Source: Actinomycetota bacterium (GTDB lineage: Bacteria > Actinomycetota > Actinomycetes > S36-B12). From it: 7,202 nt of DNA. The notes under the pieces were generated by a model, which worked only from the letters and a program-made list of their open reading frames with translations, made no database searches and was not told the DNA's origin. The stretch is from positions 1 to 7,202 of the forward strand of contig WLND01000077.1 in NCBI GenBank assembly GCA_009726075.1. Direction: 5' to 3'. Position 1 is the stretch's first letter, and every line of letters starts with the position of its first letter. The position numbers and the translations under genes were made by a program. Positions 1 through 6,070 of this stretch are shown in pieces.

Positions 1-1224
1 CTCCTCGACGGCGTGGAGGCGATGTCGATCGCCGGCCAGCAGCACGGGATGGTGGTGCTCGACGAGGCCGGCGAGGTGATTCGTCCGGCGCTTTTGTGGA
101 ATGACACCCGATCCGCCACCGACGCCACTGCCCTCGTCGATGAGCTGGGCGGGCCCGAGGCCTGGGCATCAGCGGTCGGCAGCGTCCCGGTCGCGGCATT
201 CACGGTGTCGAAGGTTCGTTGGCTCGCGCGCAATGAGCCCGAGCATGCCCGTCGGGTCGCGTCGCTCATGCTCCCCCACGACTACCTCACCTGGCTCCTT
301 GCCGGCCGGCCCGAATCGGCCGTGACCGACCGTGGCGAGGCCTCGGGCACCGGGTACTGGTCGCCGGCAGATGGCGCCTACCGCGAAGACCTCGTGCGGC
401 TTGCCCTCGGCCACGTGCCGCGGCTGCCGCGGGTTGCGGGCCCGTCCGAGGCCATCGGCGAGACGAGTTCGGGGATCGTGCTCGGGCCGGGCACGGGCGA
501 CAACATGGGCGCAGCACTTGCGCTCGACGTTTCCCCGGGTGATGTCGTCGTCTCGCTCGGCACGTCGGGCACGGCCTTCGCGGGCTCGAGTCGTCCGACT
601 TCGGACGCGACGGGGATCGTTGCCGGGTTCGCGGATGCCACGGGCAACTACCTGCCCCTCGTCTGCACGCTCAATGCCGCGCGGGTGCTGACATCGACGG
701 CTGCGCTCCTCGGCGTCGACTTCGACGGACTCGCCGCGCTGGCGCTTGCCGCAGCGCCCGGCTCGGGCGGGCTGACCCTCCTGCCCTACTTCGACGGCGA
801 GCGCACTCCGAACCTTCCCGACGCGAGGGGGTCGCTGCACGGGATCACCCGCGACAACCTCACGCCGCCGAACATGGCACGAGCCGCAATCGAGGGAATG
901 TTCGGCGGGCTCGCCGACGCGGTCGATGCACTGGTCGGCGTGGGTGTCGCCCCGCGCCGGATCCTGCTCGTCGGCGGGGCAGCTGCGAATCCGGCAGTGG
1001 GCGCGGTCGCTGCCACCTTGTTCGACGTCCCAGTCGAGGTACCGCCGCCGGGGGAGTACGTCGCCGACGGTGCCGCGCGCCAGGCGGCCTGGGTGCTGGC
1101 CGGCGGCCTCGTCCTACCATCGTGGAGCGGCCTGCGTGACGGTGCCACTCGCCGATACGAATCAGCGCCGGTGCCGAGCATCCGCGAGGCCTATGCGGCC
1201 GCTCGATCGGCGCTACACGGCTGA
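1..1224 (+). CDS. xylB: Xylulokinase, 5'-truncated by the window edge
   Basis: This FGGY-family sugar kinase transfers phosphate from ATP to D-xylulose, giving D-xylulose 5-phosphate for the pentose phosphate pathway in the cytoplasm. The frame is open from base 1, so the gene starts upstream. The visible 407 codons compare with about 460-490 residues for full-length XylB, so about 70 N-terminal residues are missing, including the first phosphate-binding motif (DxGT type). Family landmarks follow in order: the substrate-side stretch SIAGQQHGMVVLD (codons 9-21), RPALLWNDTRS (about 28-38), LPHDYLTWLLAG (about 91-102), GDNMGAAL with the probable catalytic Asp at codon 167, VSLGTSGTAFA, LPYFDGERTP, the C-terminal ATP-site motif LVGGAAANPA, and ADGAARQAAW. 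The strongest alternative is another FGGY pentulose kinase, but xylA next door supports xylulose as substrate. The gene ends in TGA, with a 197-bp gap before xylA, so it may belong to an upstream transcript. Confidence 0.93.
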   Translation, partial: LLDGVEAMSIAGQQHGMVVLDEAGEVIRPALLWNDTRSATDATALVDELGGPEAWASAVGSVPVAAFTVSKVRWLARNEPEHARRVASLMLPHDYLTWLLAGRPESAVTDRGEASGTGYWSPADGAYREDLVRLALGHVPRLPRVAGPSEAIGETSSGIVLGPGTGDNMGAALALDVSPGDVVVSLGTSGTAFAGSSRPTSDATGIVAGFADATGNYLPLVCTLNAARVLTSTAALLGVDFDGLAALALAAAPGSGGLTLLPYFDGERTPNLPDARGSLHGITRDNLTPPNMARAAIEGMFGGLADAVDALVGVGVAPRRILLVGGAAANPAVGAVAATLFDVPVEVPPPGEYVADGAARQAAWVLAGGLVLPSWSGLRDGATRRYESAPVPSIREAYAAARSALHG

Positions 1225-1284
1225 GCCTCGGGGACGCGGGCGCGGAGGCACGGGGGAGCCAGCCGCCAGCATTTCGTGATCGCA

Positions 1285-1303
1285 GCGCCAGCCTTCGGGG
1301 CGC
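1285..1303 (+). terminator. Possible weak hairpin terminator after xylB
   Basis: The arms GCGCC (1285-1289) and GGCGC (1299-1303) pair perfectly around a 9-nt loop, about 60 nt after the xylB stop. There is no T-tract immediately downstream, so intrinsic termination is uncertain. The position, between the end of xylB and the proposed xylA promoter, is the main support. In high-GC DNA a 5-bp GC stem can easily occur by chance. Confidence 0.22.
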
Positions 1304-1350
1304 CGTTGCCAAATTGTTACACCAATAGACAAATCGGTGCCGAAAGTCCC

Positions 1351-1380
1351 TTGTGCCGCATGACCGATGGTGCATATGTT
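1351..1380 (+). promoter_or_regulatory. Candidate xylA promoter
   Basis: TTGTGC (1351-1356) could serve as a -35 element and TATGTT (1375-1380) as a -10 element, separated by 18 bp. The matches to the sigma-70-type consensus are 3/6 and 4/6, so this is modest. The surrounding 100 bp is noticeably AT-richer than the coding regions, as expected of a promoter region. The proposed -10 overlaps the dyad at 1376-1394, which would let a bound repressor block RNA polymerase. An alternative -35 is TTGCCA at 1306-1311, but no good -10 lies at the right distance. Confidence 0.4.
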
Positions 1381-1394
1381 GTCAGACACAACAT
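1376..1394. promoter_or_regulatory. Candidate operator dyad upstream of xylA
   Basis: ATGTTGTCAGACACAACAT is a perfect inverted repeat with 7-bp arms (ATGTTGT and ACAACAT) and a 5-bp centre. It ends 27 bp before the proposed xylA start and overlaps the candidate -10 element. It is rich in TTGT/ACAA, and from memory the Bacillus XylR operator is also a dyad with TTTGTT/AACAAA arms around a 5-bp centre, so the geometry fits a ROK-type XylR. A ROK regulator is encoded at the end of this gene cluster. That the regulator binds here is inferred. Confidence 0.6.
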
Positions 1395-1421
1395 TCCTTT
1401 GAACTCCTTGGAGATGCCCCC

Positions 1422-2585
1422 GTGTCTGATGACCTCACTCCGAAGCCCGAGCACAAGTTCGCCTTCGGTCTGTGGACCATCGGCAACCTGGGGCGCGATC
1501 CGTTCGGCGAGTCGACCCGTCCGCCCATCGACCCGGTCGACTTCATCCGGGGCCTGGCCGACATCGGCGCCTGGGGCGTCAGCTTCCATGACGACGACCT
1601 GATGTCCTTCGGCGCACCGGAGTCGCAGCGAAGGGCCGAGCTCGATCGCTTCAAGAAGGGCCTGGATGAGACAGGCATCGTGTGCTCGATGGCCACGACG
1701 AATCTCTTCTGGCATCCGATGTTCAAGGACGGTGCCTTCACATCCAATGACCGATCGGTTCGCCGGCTCGCCATCCAGAAGACCATGCGAAACATCGATG
1801 TTGCCGCCGAACTCGGTGCACCGACGTACGTCTTCTGGGGCGGCCGCGAGGGTGTCGAGAGCGCGGCCAGCAAGGAGCCGGGCGATGCCCTCGACCGATT
1901 CAAGGAGGCACTCGACTTCCTGTGTGGCTACACCAAGGACAAGGGCTACAACCTCCGGTTCGCCATCGAGCCGAAGCCGAACGAGCCCCGCGGCGACACA
2001 TTCCTGCCGACCATCGGCCATGCCATGGCATTCATCAACAAGCTCGAGCACTCCGAGATGGTCGGGCTGAACCCCGAGGTGGCCCACGAGACGATGGCGG
2101 GCCTGAGCTTTTACCAGGGCGTGGCGCAAGCCCTGTGGCAGGACAAGCTCTTCCATATCGACCTGAACGACCAGAAGATCGGCCGCTTCGACCAGGATCT
2201 CCGCTTCGGCTCGGAGGGCATCAAGGACGACTTCTTCCTCGTGCGCCTGCTCGAGTCAAGCGGCTACGACGGCCCGAAGCACTTCGATGCCCGTCCGTAT
2301 CGGAACGAGCAGGGCGATGGCATTTGGGACTTCGCCCGCGGGTGCATGCGCACCTACCTCGCACTCGCAGCCAAGGCGCGCGAGTTCGACCAAGATCCCC
2401 GAGTTGCGAAGGCGCAGGAAGCTGCAAGCGTCCCGGAGCTCGCGGAACCGACAGTGGGGCCGTACTCAACGGCTGCTGCTGCCCGGTTGCTCGACGAGTC
2501 CTTCGATCCCGAGAAGCTGGCCAATCGCAGCTACGGGAACGAGGCACTCGACCAACTCGTCATCGATCGCATCCTCGGCATTTAG
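1422..2585 (+). CDS. xylA: Xylose isomerase, class I
   Basis: This cytoplasmic TIM-barrel enzyme converts D-xylose to D-xylulose (and D-glucose to D-fructose) using two divalent metal ions. Every key residue sits two positions later than in the well-studied Streptomyces enzymes: the ring-opening pair His56 and Asp59 in SFHDDDL, Trp18, Phe96, Trp139, then Glu183 and Lys185 in AIEPKPNEPRG. Metal site 1 is Glu183, Glu219, Asp247 and Asp289; metal site 2 is Glu219, His222, Asp257 and Asp259. I chose the GTG at 1422 because GGAG (1410-1413) lies 8 nt upstream and the resulting 387 residues match the usual 385-390 of class I. The longer frame from ATG 1353 would add 23 unrelated residues and run through the operator dyad. 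The residues about 320-387 form the family's C-terminal arm used in tetramer contacts. The gene ends in TAG. Confidence 0.97.
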   Translation: MSDDLTPKPEHKFAFGLWTIGNLGRDPFGESTRPPIDPVDFIRGLADIGAWGVSFHDDDLMSFGAPESQRRAELDRFKKGLDETGIVCSMATTNLFWHPMFKDGAFTSNDRSVRRLAIQKTMRNIDVAAELGAPTYVFWGGREGVESAASKEPGDALDRFKEALDFLCGYTKDKGYNLRFAIEPKPNEPRGDTFLPTIGHAMAFINKLEHSEMVGLNPEVAHETMAGLSFYQGVAQALWQDKLFHIDLNDQKIGRFDQDLRFGSEGIKDDFFLVRLLESSGYDGPKHFDARPYRNEQGDGIWDFARGCMRTYLALAAKAREFDQDPRVAKAQEAASVPELAEPTVGPYSTAAAARLLDESFDPEKLANRSYGNEALDQLVIDRILGI

Positions 2586-2622
2586 TCGAGGGCGAGCGGG
2601 GGCAATTTCTTCACCAAGGCAT

Positions 2623-2693
2623 CACCAGCACCAGCACCCAACACAGCACCACCACACAACACCAACAGCGCAGGGGAACTTGCGAGGAAGGGA
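2623..2693 (+). promoter_or_regulatory. T-free CA-rich leader and ribosome binding site of xylF
   Basis: Between xylA and xylF, bases 2623-2679 contain no T at all and, up to about 2667, very few G. The stretch consists of CACCAG, CAACAC and similar units. The transcript here can hardly fold, which would leave an open landing zone for ribosomes in front of the strong purine-rich binding site AGGAAGGGA (2685-2693), 8 nt before the xylF ATG. An enhancing role is inferred; the composition and the ribosome binding site are directly visible. No convincing separate promoter was seen in this spacer. Confidence 0.5.
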
Positions 2694-2701
2694 CACCACA
2701 A

Positions 2702-3847
2702 ATGTCCAAGAAGATTTACGGAGCAGTAGCGGGCCTCGCGGCCGCAGCACTGCTCGTCACCGCCTGCGGCGGTTCCAGCACGAGCACCGAGAGCTCAGCG
2801 GCTCCCGCTGCTTCGTCAGCGGCAGCAGCAGCATCGTCGGCTGCACCCGCAGCCACTGCCAAGATCGGCGTTATCCTTCCGGACTCCGCTTCCTCGGATC
2901 GCTGGGAGAACGCTGACCGCAAGTTCCTCGGCGATGCCTTCACGGCTGCCGGTGTCGAGTTCGACATTCAGAACGCCAATGGCGACAAGGCCAAGTTCGC
3001 GACCATCGCCGACCAGATGCTGGCCAGCGGCGTCAGCGCACTGCTCATCGTCAACCTCGACAGCCCGTCGGCTGCCGCAGTTGTCGCCAAGGCAGCGGCA
3101 CAGGGCGTTCCGGTCATCGACTACGACCGCCTGACCCTCGGTGGCGGCTCCAACTACTACGTGTCGTTCGACAACGTCGCAGTTGGCACCAAGATCGGCG
3201 AGGGCCTCGTCAAGTGCATGCAGGACGCCGGCAACATGGACGGCCCGGTTGCGCTCCTCAACGGCTCACCGACCGACAACAACGCCACGCTGTTCAAGCA
3301 GGGCTACGAGAAGGTCGTCACCGACGCTGGCTACACCATCGCCGATGATCAGTCTGTTCCGGACTGGGACAACACCAAGGCCGGCACCATCTTCGAGCAG
3401 ATGTACACCAAGGCAAACGGCGACTTCGTCGGCGTCGCCTCGGCGAACGACGGTCTCGGTGGCGCGGCAATCGCCGTCCTCGATCGCAACGGCCAGGCCG
3501 GCAAGATCCCGGTCACCGGTCAGGATGCGACCGATGAAGGTCTGCAGCGCGTGCTCCTCGGCACCCAGTGCATGACGGTCTACAAGGCCATCAAGGCTGA
3601 GGCAGAGGCAGCAGCCGCTCTCGCAATCGCGCTGAGCAATGGCGATCAGGCAGGGGCCGACGCACTGGCCACCGGCGTGACCGCTGACAGCGAGACCGGC
3701 AAGGACGTCGCAAGCGTTCTGCTCGTTCCCGTTGGTATCACGCCGGAGACCGTGAAGGACGTCGTCGCAGACGGCTTCACGAGCGCCGACAAGATCTGCA
3801 CCACGGATGAGCTCAAGGCCGCCTGCGAGAAGTACGGCGTCAAGTAA
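2702..3847 (+). CDS. xylF: Xylose ABC transporter substrate-binding lipoprotein
   Basis: This is the extracytoplasmic sugar-binding component of a carbohydrate ABC importer, 381 residues long. A lysine-containing hydrophobic signal ends in the lipobox VTAC, so Cys22 is the expected lipid-anchored residue. Residues 23-52 are an Ala/Ser/Pro/Thr spacer that holds the domain off the membrane. The periplasmic-binding-protein fold (type I, ribose/xylose group) begins at KIGVILPD (54-61). XylF-like landmarks are DRWENAD (66-72) with probable ligand Arg67, VIDYDR (138-143) with probable ligand Arg143, YYVSFDN (152-158), ASANDGLGGAA (246-256) and VTGQDATDEG (271-280) followed by GTQCMTVYK (287-295). 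These resemble E. coli XylF more than the ribose or arabinose proteins, so xylose is the likely ligand. Besides Cys22 there are cysteines at 172, 290, 366 and 375. ATG 2702 is chosen because it gives the signal peptide and has AGGAAGGGA 8 nt upstream; the reading frame is open further upstream but overlaps xylA out of frame. Confidence 0.94.
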   Translation: MSKKIYGAVAGLAAAALLVTACGGSSTSTESSAAPAASSAAAAASSAAPAATAKIGVILPDSASSDRWENADRKFLGDAFTAAGVEFDIQNANGDKAKFATIADQMLASGVSALLIVNLDSPSAAAVVAKAAAQGVPVIDYDRLTLGGGSNYYVSFDNVAVGTKIGEGLVKCMQDAGNMDGPVALLNGSPTDNNATLFKQGYEKVVTDAGYTIADDQSVPDWDNTKAGTIFEQMYTKANGDFVGVASANDGLGGAAIAVLDRNGQAGKIPVTGQDATDEGLQRVLLGTQCMTVYKAIKAEAEAAAALAIALSNGDQAGADALATGVTADSETGKDVASVLLVPVGITPETVKDVVADGFTSADKICTTDELKAACEKYGVK

Positions 3848-3857
3848 CTCGTTCGAC

Positions 3858-3890
3858 GGTGGGGGCGGGTGCGATGCATCCGTCCCCACC
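3858..3890 (+). promoter_or_regulatory. Stable intercistronic stem-loop between xylF and xylG
   Basis: GGTGGGGGCGGGTGC (3858-3872) pairs over its full 15 bases with GCATCCGTCCCCACC (3876-3890), using two G-U wobbles, around a GAT loop. It begins 10 nt after the xylF stop codon. No T-tract follows, so it is not a classical intrinsic terminator. In binding-protein transporter operons such hairpins commonly protect the upstream mRNA from 3' decay or cause partial termination, giving more binding protein than membrane components. That role here is inferred from position and stability. Confidence 0.72.
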
Positions 3891-3963
3891 GGCATATCTC
3901 CCCGATGTCGCACGTTTGGCGGTTTCGTCCCAAGAGTGCCCTGAATTGCGAGAAAGTGATCCC

Positions 3964-4752
3964 ATGACGAATCCAGCGCCCATTCTCGAACTCCGAGGGG
4001 TGAACAAGAGCTTCGGAGCCGTTCACGTCCTTCGCGGAGTCGACTTCAACGCCTACCCCGGCCAGGTCTCTGCCCTCGTGGGCGACAACGGCGCCGGCAA
4101 GAGCACCCTGATCAAGGGGGTCGCCGGCATCCACTCCTTCGACTCAGGCGAGTACCTGTTCGAGGGCACGCCGGCCAACGTCCACGCGCCGCGCCAGGCG
4201 AACGCCTTGGGCATCGAGGTCGTTTACCAAGACCTCGCGCTGTGCGACAACCTCGATGTTGTGCACAACATGTTCCTGGGTCGCGAGGAGAAGGCGGGCC
4301 TCATCCTCGACGAGATCACAATGGAGCGCCGCGCGAAGGAGACCCTCGCTGGCCTCTCGGTACGCACCCTGAAGTCAGTTCGCCAGCAGGTCTCGAGCCT
4401 TTCCGGCGGCCAGCGCCAGACCGTCGCGATCGCTCGCGCAGTGCTCTGGAACTCCAAGCTGGTGATCCTTGATGAGCCCACGGCGGCTCTCGGGGTCGCC
4501 CAGACCGAGCAGGTGCTCAAGCTGGTGCGGCGCCTCGCCGACAACGGCCTCGCGGTCATTCTGATTTCGCACAACATGAACGATGTGTTCCAGGTCGCAG
4601 ACAACATTGCCTGCCTGTACCTCGGCATGATGGCCGCCCAGGTGCACACGAAGGACGTCACTCACGGTCAGGTCGTCGAGCTCATTACCTCGGGCCGCAG
4701 CGGTGACCTTGGCGTGCAACCAGAAATCCTCTCGAACGGAGCTGTCGCATGA
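3964..4752 (+). CDS. xylG: Xylose ABC transporter ATP-binding protein, single domain
   Basis: This cytoplasmic ATPase powers sugar import through XylH. All motifs of one ABC domain are present in 262 residues: Walker A GDNGAGKST (40-48), Q-loop Gln89 in VVYQD, signature LSGGQ (146-150), Walker B LVILDEP (166-172) with catalytic Glu171, and switch His203 in ISHN. E. coli XylG, like RbsA and AraG, has two fused ABC domains and about 500 residues, whereas this protein has one and presumably works as a homodimer. No remnant of a second domain lies downstream, because xylH starts inside the xylG stop codon (ATGA, 4749-4752). ATG 3964 is chosen for the normal N-terminus and a weak GAGAAAG ribosome binding site 7 nt upstream; upstream extension in the same frame would begin inside the stem-loop. 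Lower expression than xylF is expected. The sugar assignment rests on its neighbours. Confidence 0.93.
   Translation: MTNPAPILELRGVNKSFGAVHVLRGVDFNAYPGQVSALVGDNGAGKSTLIKGVAGIHSFDSGEYLFEGTPANVHAPRQANALGIEVVYQDLALCDNLDVVHNMFLGREEKAGLILDEITMERRAKETLAGLSVRTLKSVRQQVSSLSGGQRQTVAIARAVLWNSKLVILDEPTAALGVAQTEQVLKLVRRLADNGLAVILISHNMNDVFQVADNIACLYLGMMAAQVHTKDVTHGQVVELITSGRSGDLGVQPEILSNGAVA
4256..4271. repeat. Palindrome inside xylG with the same half-sites as the xylA dyad
   Basis: ATGTTGTGCACAACAT is a perfect 16-bp palindrome whose 7-bp arms, ATGTTGT and ACAACAT, are identical to those of the dyad before xylA. The centre is 2 bp instead of 5 bp. It encodes part of the ordinary ABC sequence LDVVHNMFLG, so protein constraints explain some of it. 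The different centre turns the half-sites by roughly a third of a helical turn relative to the xylA site. A function as a second operator is therefore doubtful. Confidence 0.3.
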
Positions 4753-6059
4753 GCGCGACACAGGTCACCGACGTCGACATCCCCGAGGCGGGCGACACCG
4801 GCGGAATCGGACAGGCCCTGCGCGACTACTTCGTGCGTGTCAAGGGTGGCGAGGTCGGTTCGCTGCCGGCCGTCGCCGGCCTGATCGTCCTGATTGCGCT
4901 GTTCAGCGTGCTGCAGGGCACGACCTTCTTCACGGCGCTCAACTTCGCGAACCTCATCAACCAGGGCACCGCGGTCATCGTTCTGGCAATGGGTCTGGTC
5001 TTCGTGCTTCTCCTCGGCGAGATCGACCTGTCGGCCGGGTTCGCCGCAGGCACGGCAGCAGCCGTGCTCGCAGTGGGGCTGACCAAGTACGGACTCCCGT
5101 GGCCCGTCGCCCTGATCGCCTGCCTGCTCACCGGCACCGTCATCGGCCTCCTTCTGGGTCTTCTGGTCGCCAAGCTCGGCATCCCGTCGTTCGTCGTCAC
5201 CCTTGCGGCATTCCTTGGGCTTCAGGGCGTCATGCTCCTCATCATCGGCGAGGGCGGCACGATCGGCATCCAGAGCGACTTCCTGCTCGCGATCATGAAC
5301 CGCAACATGCCGGTATGGGCCGGGTGGCTGCTGTGGGCGCTCGTGATCCTCGGCTACGCCGGCGTCACCTTCCGGGCTATTCGTGCACGCAAGGCTGCGG
5401 GGCTCTCCGGTTCGTCGGCGTCCGTATGGGCGGCCAAGGTGGTGTCACTCGCGATCCTCCTGGGCATTGCCGTGTACCTGCTCAACGGTCAGCGCCAGAT
5501 CGTGCGGGCCGGCAAGCAGGCGTGCGTGGTCATGGGCCCACCGAATGAGCCGGTCGGCTGCATCCCAACGCTTCAGGGCGTGCCCTGGGCCGTCCTCGTC
5601 GTCCTCCTTCTCCTCGTCGGGCTGACCTTCGTGCTGAGCCGCACCTCGTTCGGCCGGCATGTCTATGCGGTCGGCGGCAACACCGAGGCCGCTCGCCGCG
5701 CGGGCATCAAGGTGTCGAGCATCAAGATCACCTGCTTCATGATCTGCTCGACGATGGCGGCCGTCGCTGGCGTGCTCCTGGCCTCTCGCGACAACTCCGT
5801 GTCGCCGACGACGGGCGGGGCCCAGACCCTGCTCTTCGCGGTTGGTGCTGCAGTCATCGGCGGCACCTCGCTGTTCGGCGGGCGCGGCCGAGTGATCGAC
5901 GCGATCATCGGCGGCCTGGTTGTCGCCGTGATCGCAAACGGTCTGCCGCTCATCACCTCGCAGTCCGGTATCCAGTACGTCGTCACCGGTGGGGTCCTGC
6001 TTGTCGCTGCAAGCGTCGATGCGCTGTCGCGTCGGCGCTCGTCAGCCTCCGGCAGGTAG
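4749..6059 (+). CDS. xylH: Xylose ABC transporter permease
   Basis: This 436-residue integral membrane protein forms the translocation channel, most likely as a dimer, and belongs to the branched-chain amino acid/ribose/xylose permease group. About ten or more hydrophobic helices are visible, for example at residues 40-57, 72-90, 97-112, 117-141, 190-208, 229-246, 279-297, 327-345, 360-376 and 384-400. Family motifs are GEIDLSAG (90-97), GRHVYAVGGNTEAARRAGI (302-320), which contains the EAA-like region contacting the ATPase, and GGTSLFGGRG (371-380). The loop at 247-278 contains Cys259 and Cys271 and, from the basic residues flanking neighbouring helices, should lie outside the cell. The protein is about 40 residues longer than E. 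coli XylH, partly from a 40-residue hydrophilic N-terminus. Its ATG overlaps the xylG stop (ATGA), which implies translational coupling. It ends in TAG. Confidence 0.93.
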   Translation: MSATQVTDVDIPEAGDTGGIGQALRDYFVRVKGGEVGSLPAVAGLIVLIALFSVLQGTTFFTALNFANLINQGTAVIVLAMGLVFVLLLGEIDLSAGFAAGTAAAVLAVGLTKYGLPWPVALIACLLTGTVIGLLLGLLVAKLGIPSFVVTLAAFLGLQGVMLLIIGEGGTIGIQSDFLLAIMNRNMPVWAGWLLWALVILGYAGVTFRAIRARKAAGLSGSSASVWAAKVVSLAILLGIAVYLLNGQRQIVRAGKQACVVMGPPNEPVGCIPTLQGVPWAVLVVLLLLVGLTFVLSRTSFGRHVYAVGGNTEAARRAGIKVSSIKITCFMICSTMAAVAGVLLASRDNSVSPTTGGAQTLLFAVGAAVIGGTSLFGGRGRVIDAIIGGLVVAVIANGLPLITSQSGIQYVVTGGVLLVAASVDALSRRRSSASGR

Positions 6060-6070
6060 CCGGGGCGCTC

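Noticed and set aside
1334..1343. Short palindrome TCGGTGCCGA upstream of xylA
   Set aside because: Only 4-bp arms; expected often by chance and not extended on either side.
1353..1421. ATG 1353 as an earlier start for xylA
   Set aside because: The added 23 residues do not fit the isomerase family, cover the promoter/operator dyad, and no good ribosome binding site precedes them; GTG 1422 has GGAG at 8 nt.
1317..2156. A 279-codon open frame on the minus strand opposite xylA
   Set aside because: It mirrors conserved xylose isomerase codons and has no recognisable protein features.
1922..2701. A 260-codon in-frame extension of xylF upstream of ATG 2702
   Set aside because: It overlaps xylA in another frame, has no family resemblance, would bury the lipoprotein signal peptide and ignores the strong ribosome binding site at 2685-2693.
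2761..2860. Repetitive Ser/Ala codons in xylF as a possible DNA repeat
   Set aside because: They encode the flexible spacer typical of Gram-positive binding lipoproteins and are not a regular tandem repeat.
4570..4590. ACAACAT followed by ATGTGTT in xylG as a further operator
   Set aside because: Only one arm matches, the other has a mismatch and the arms are in the reverse order relative to the xylA dyad; it encodes the conserved region after the switch histidine.
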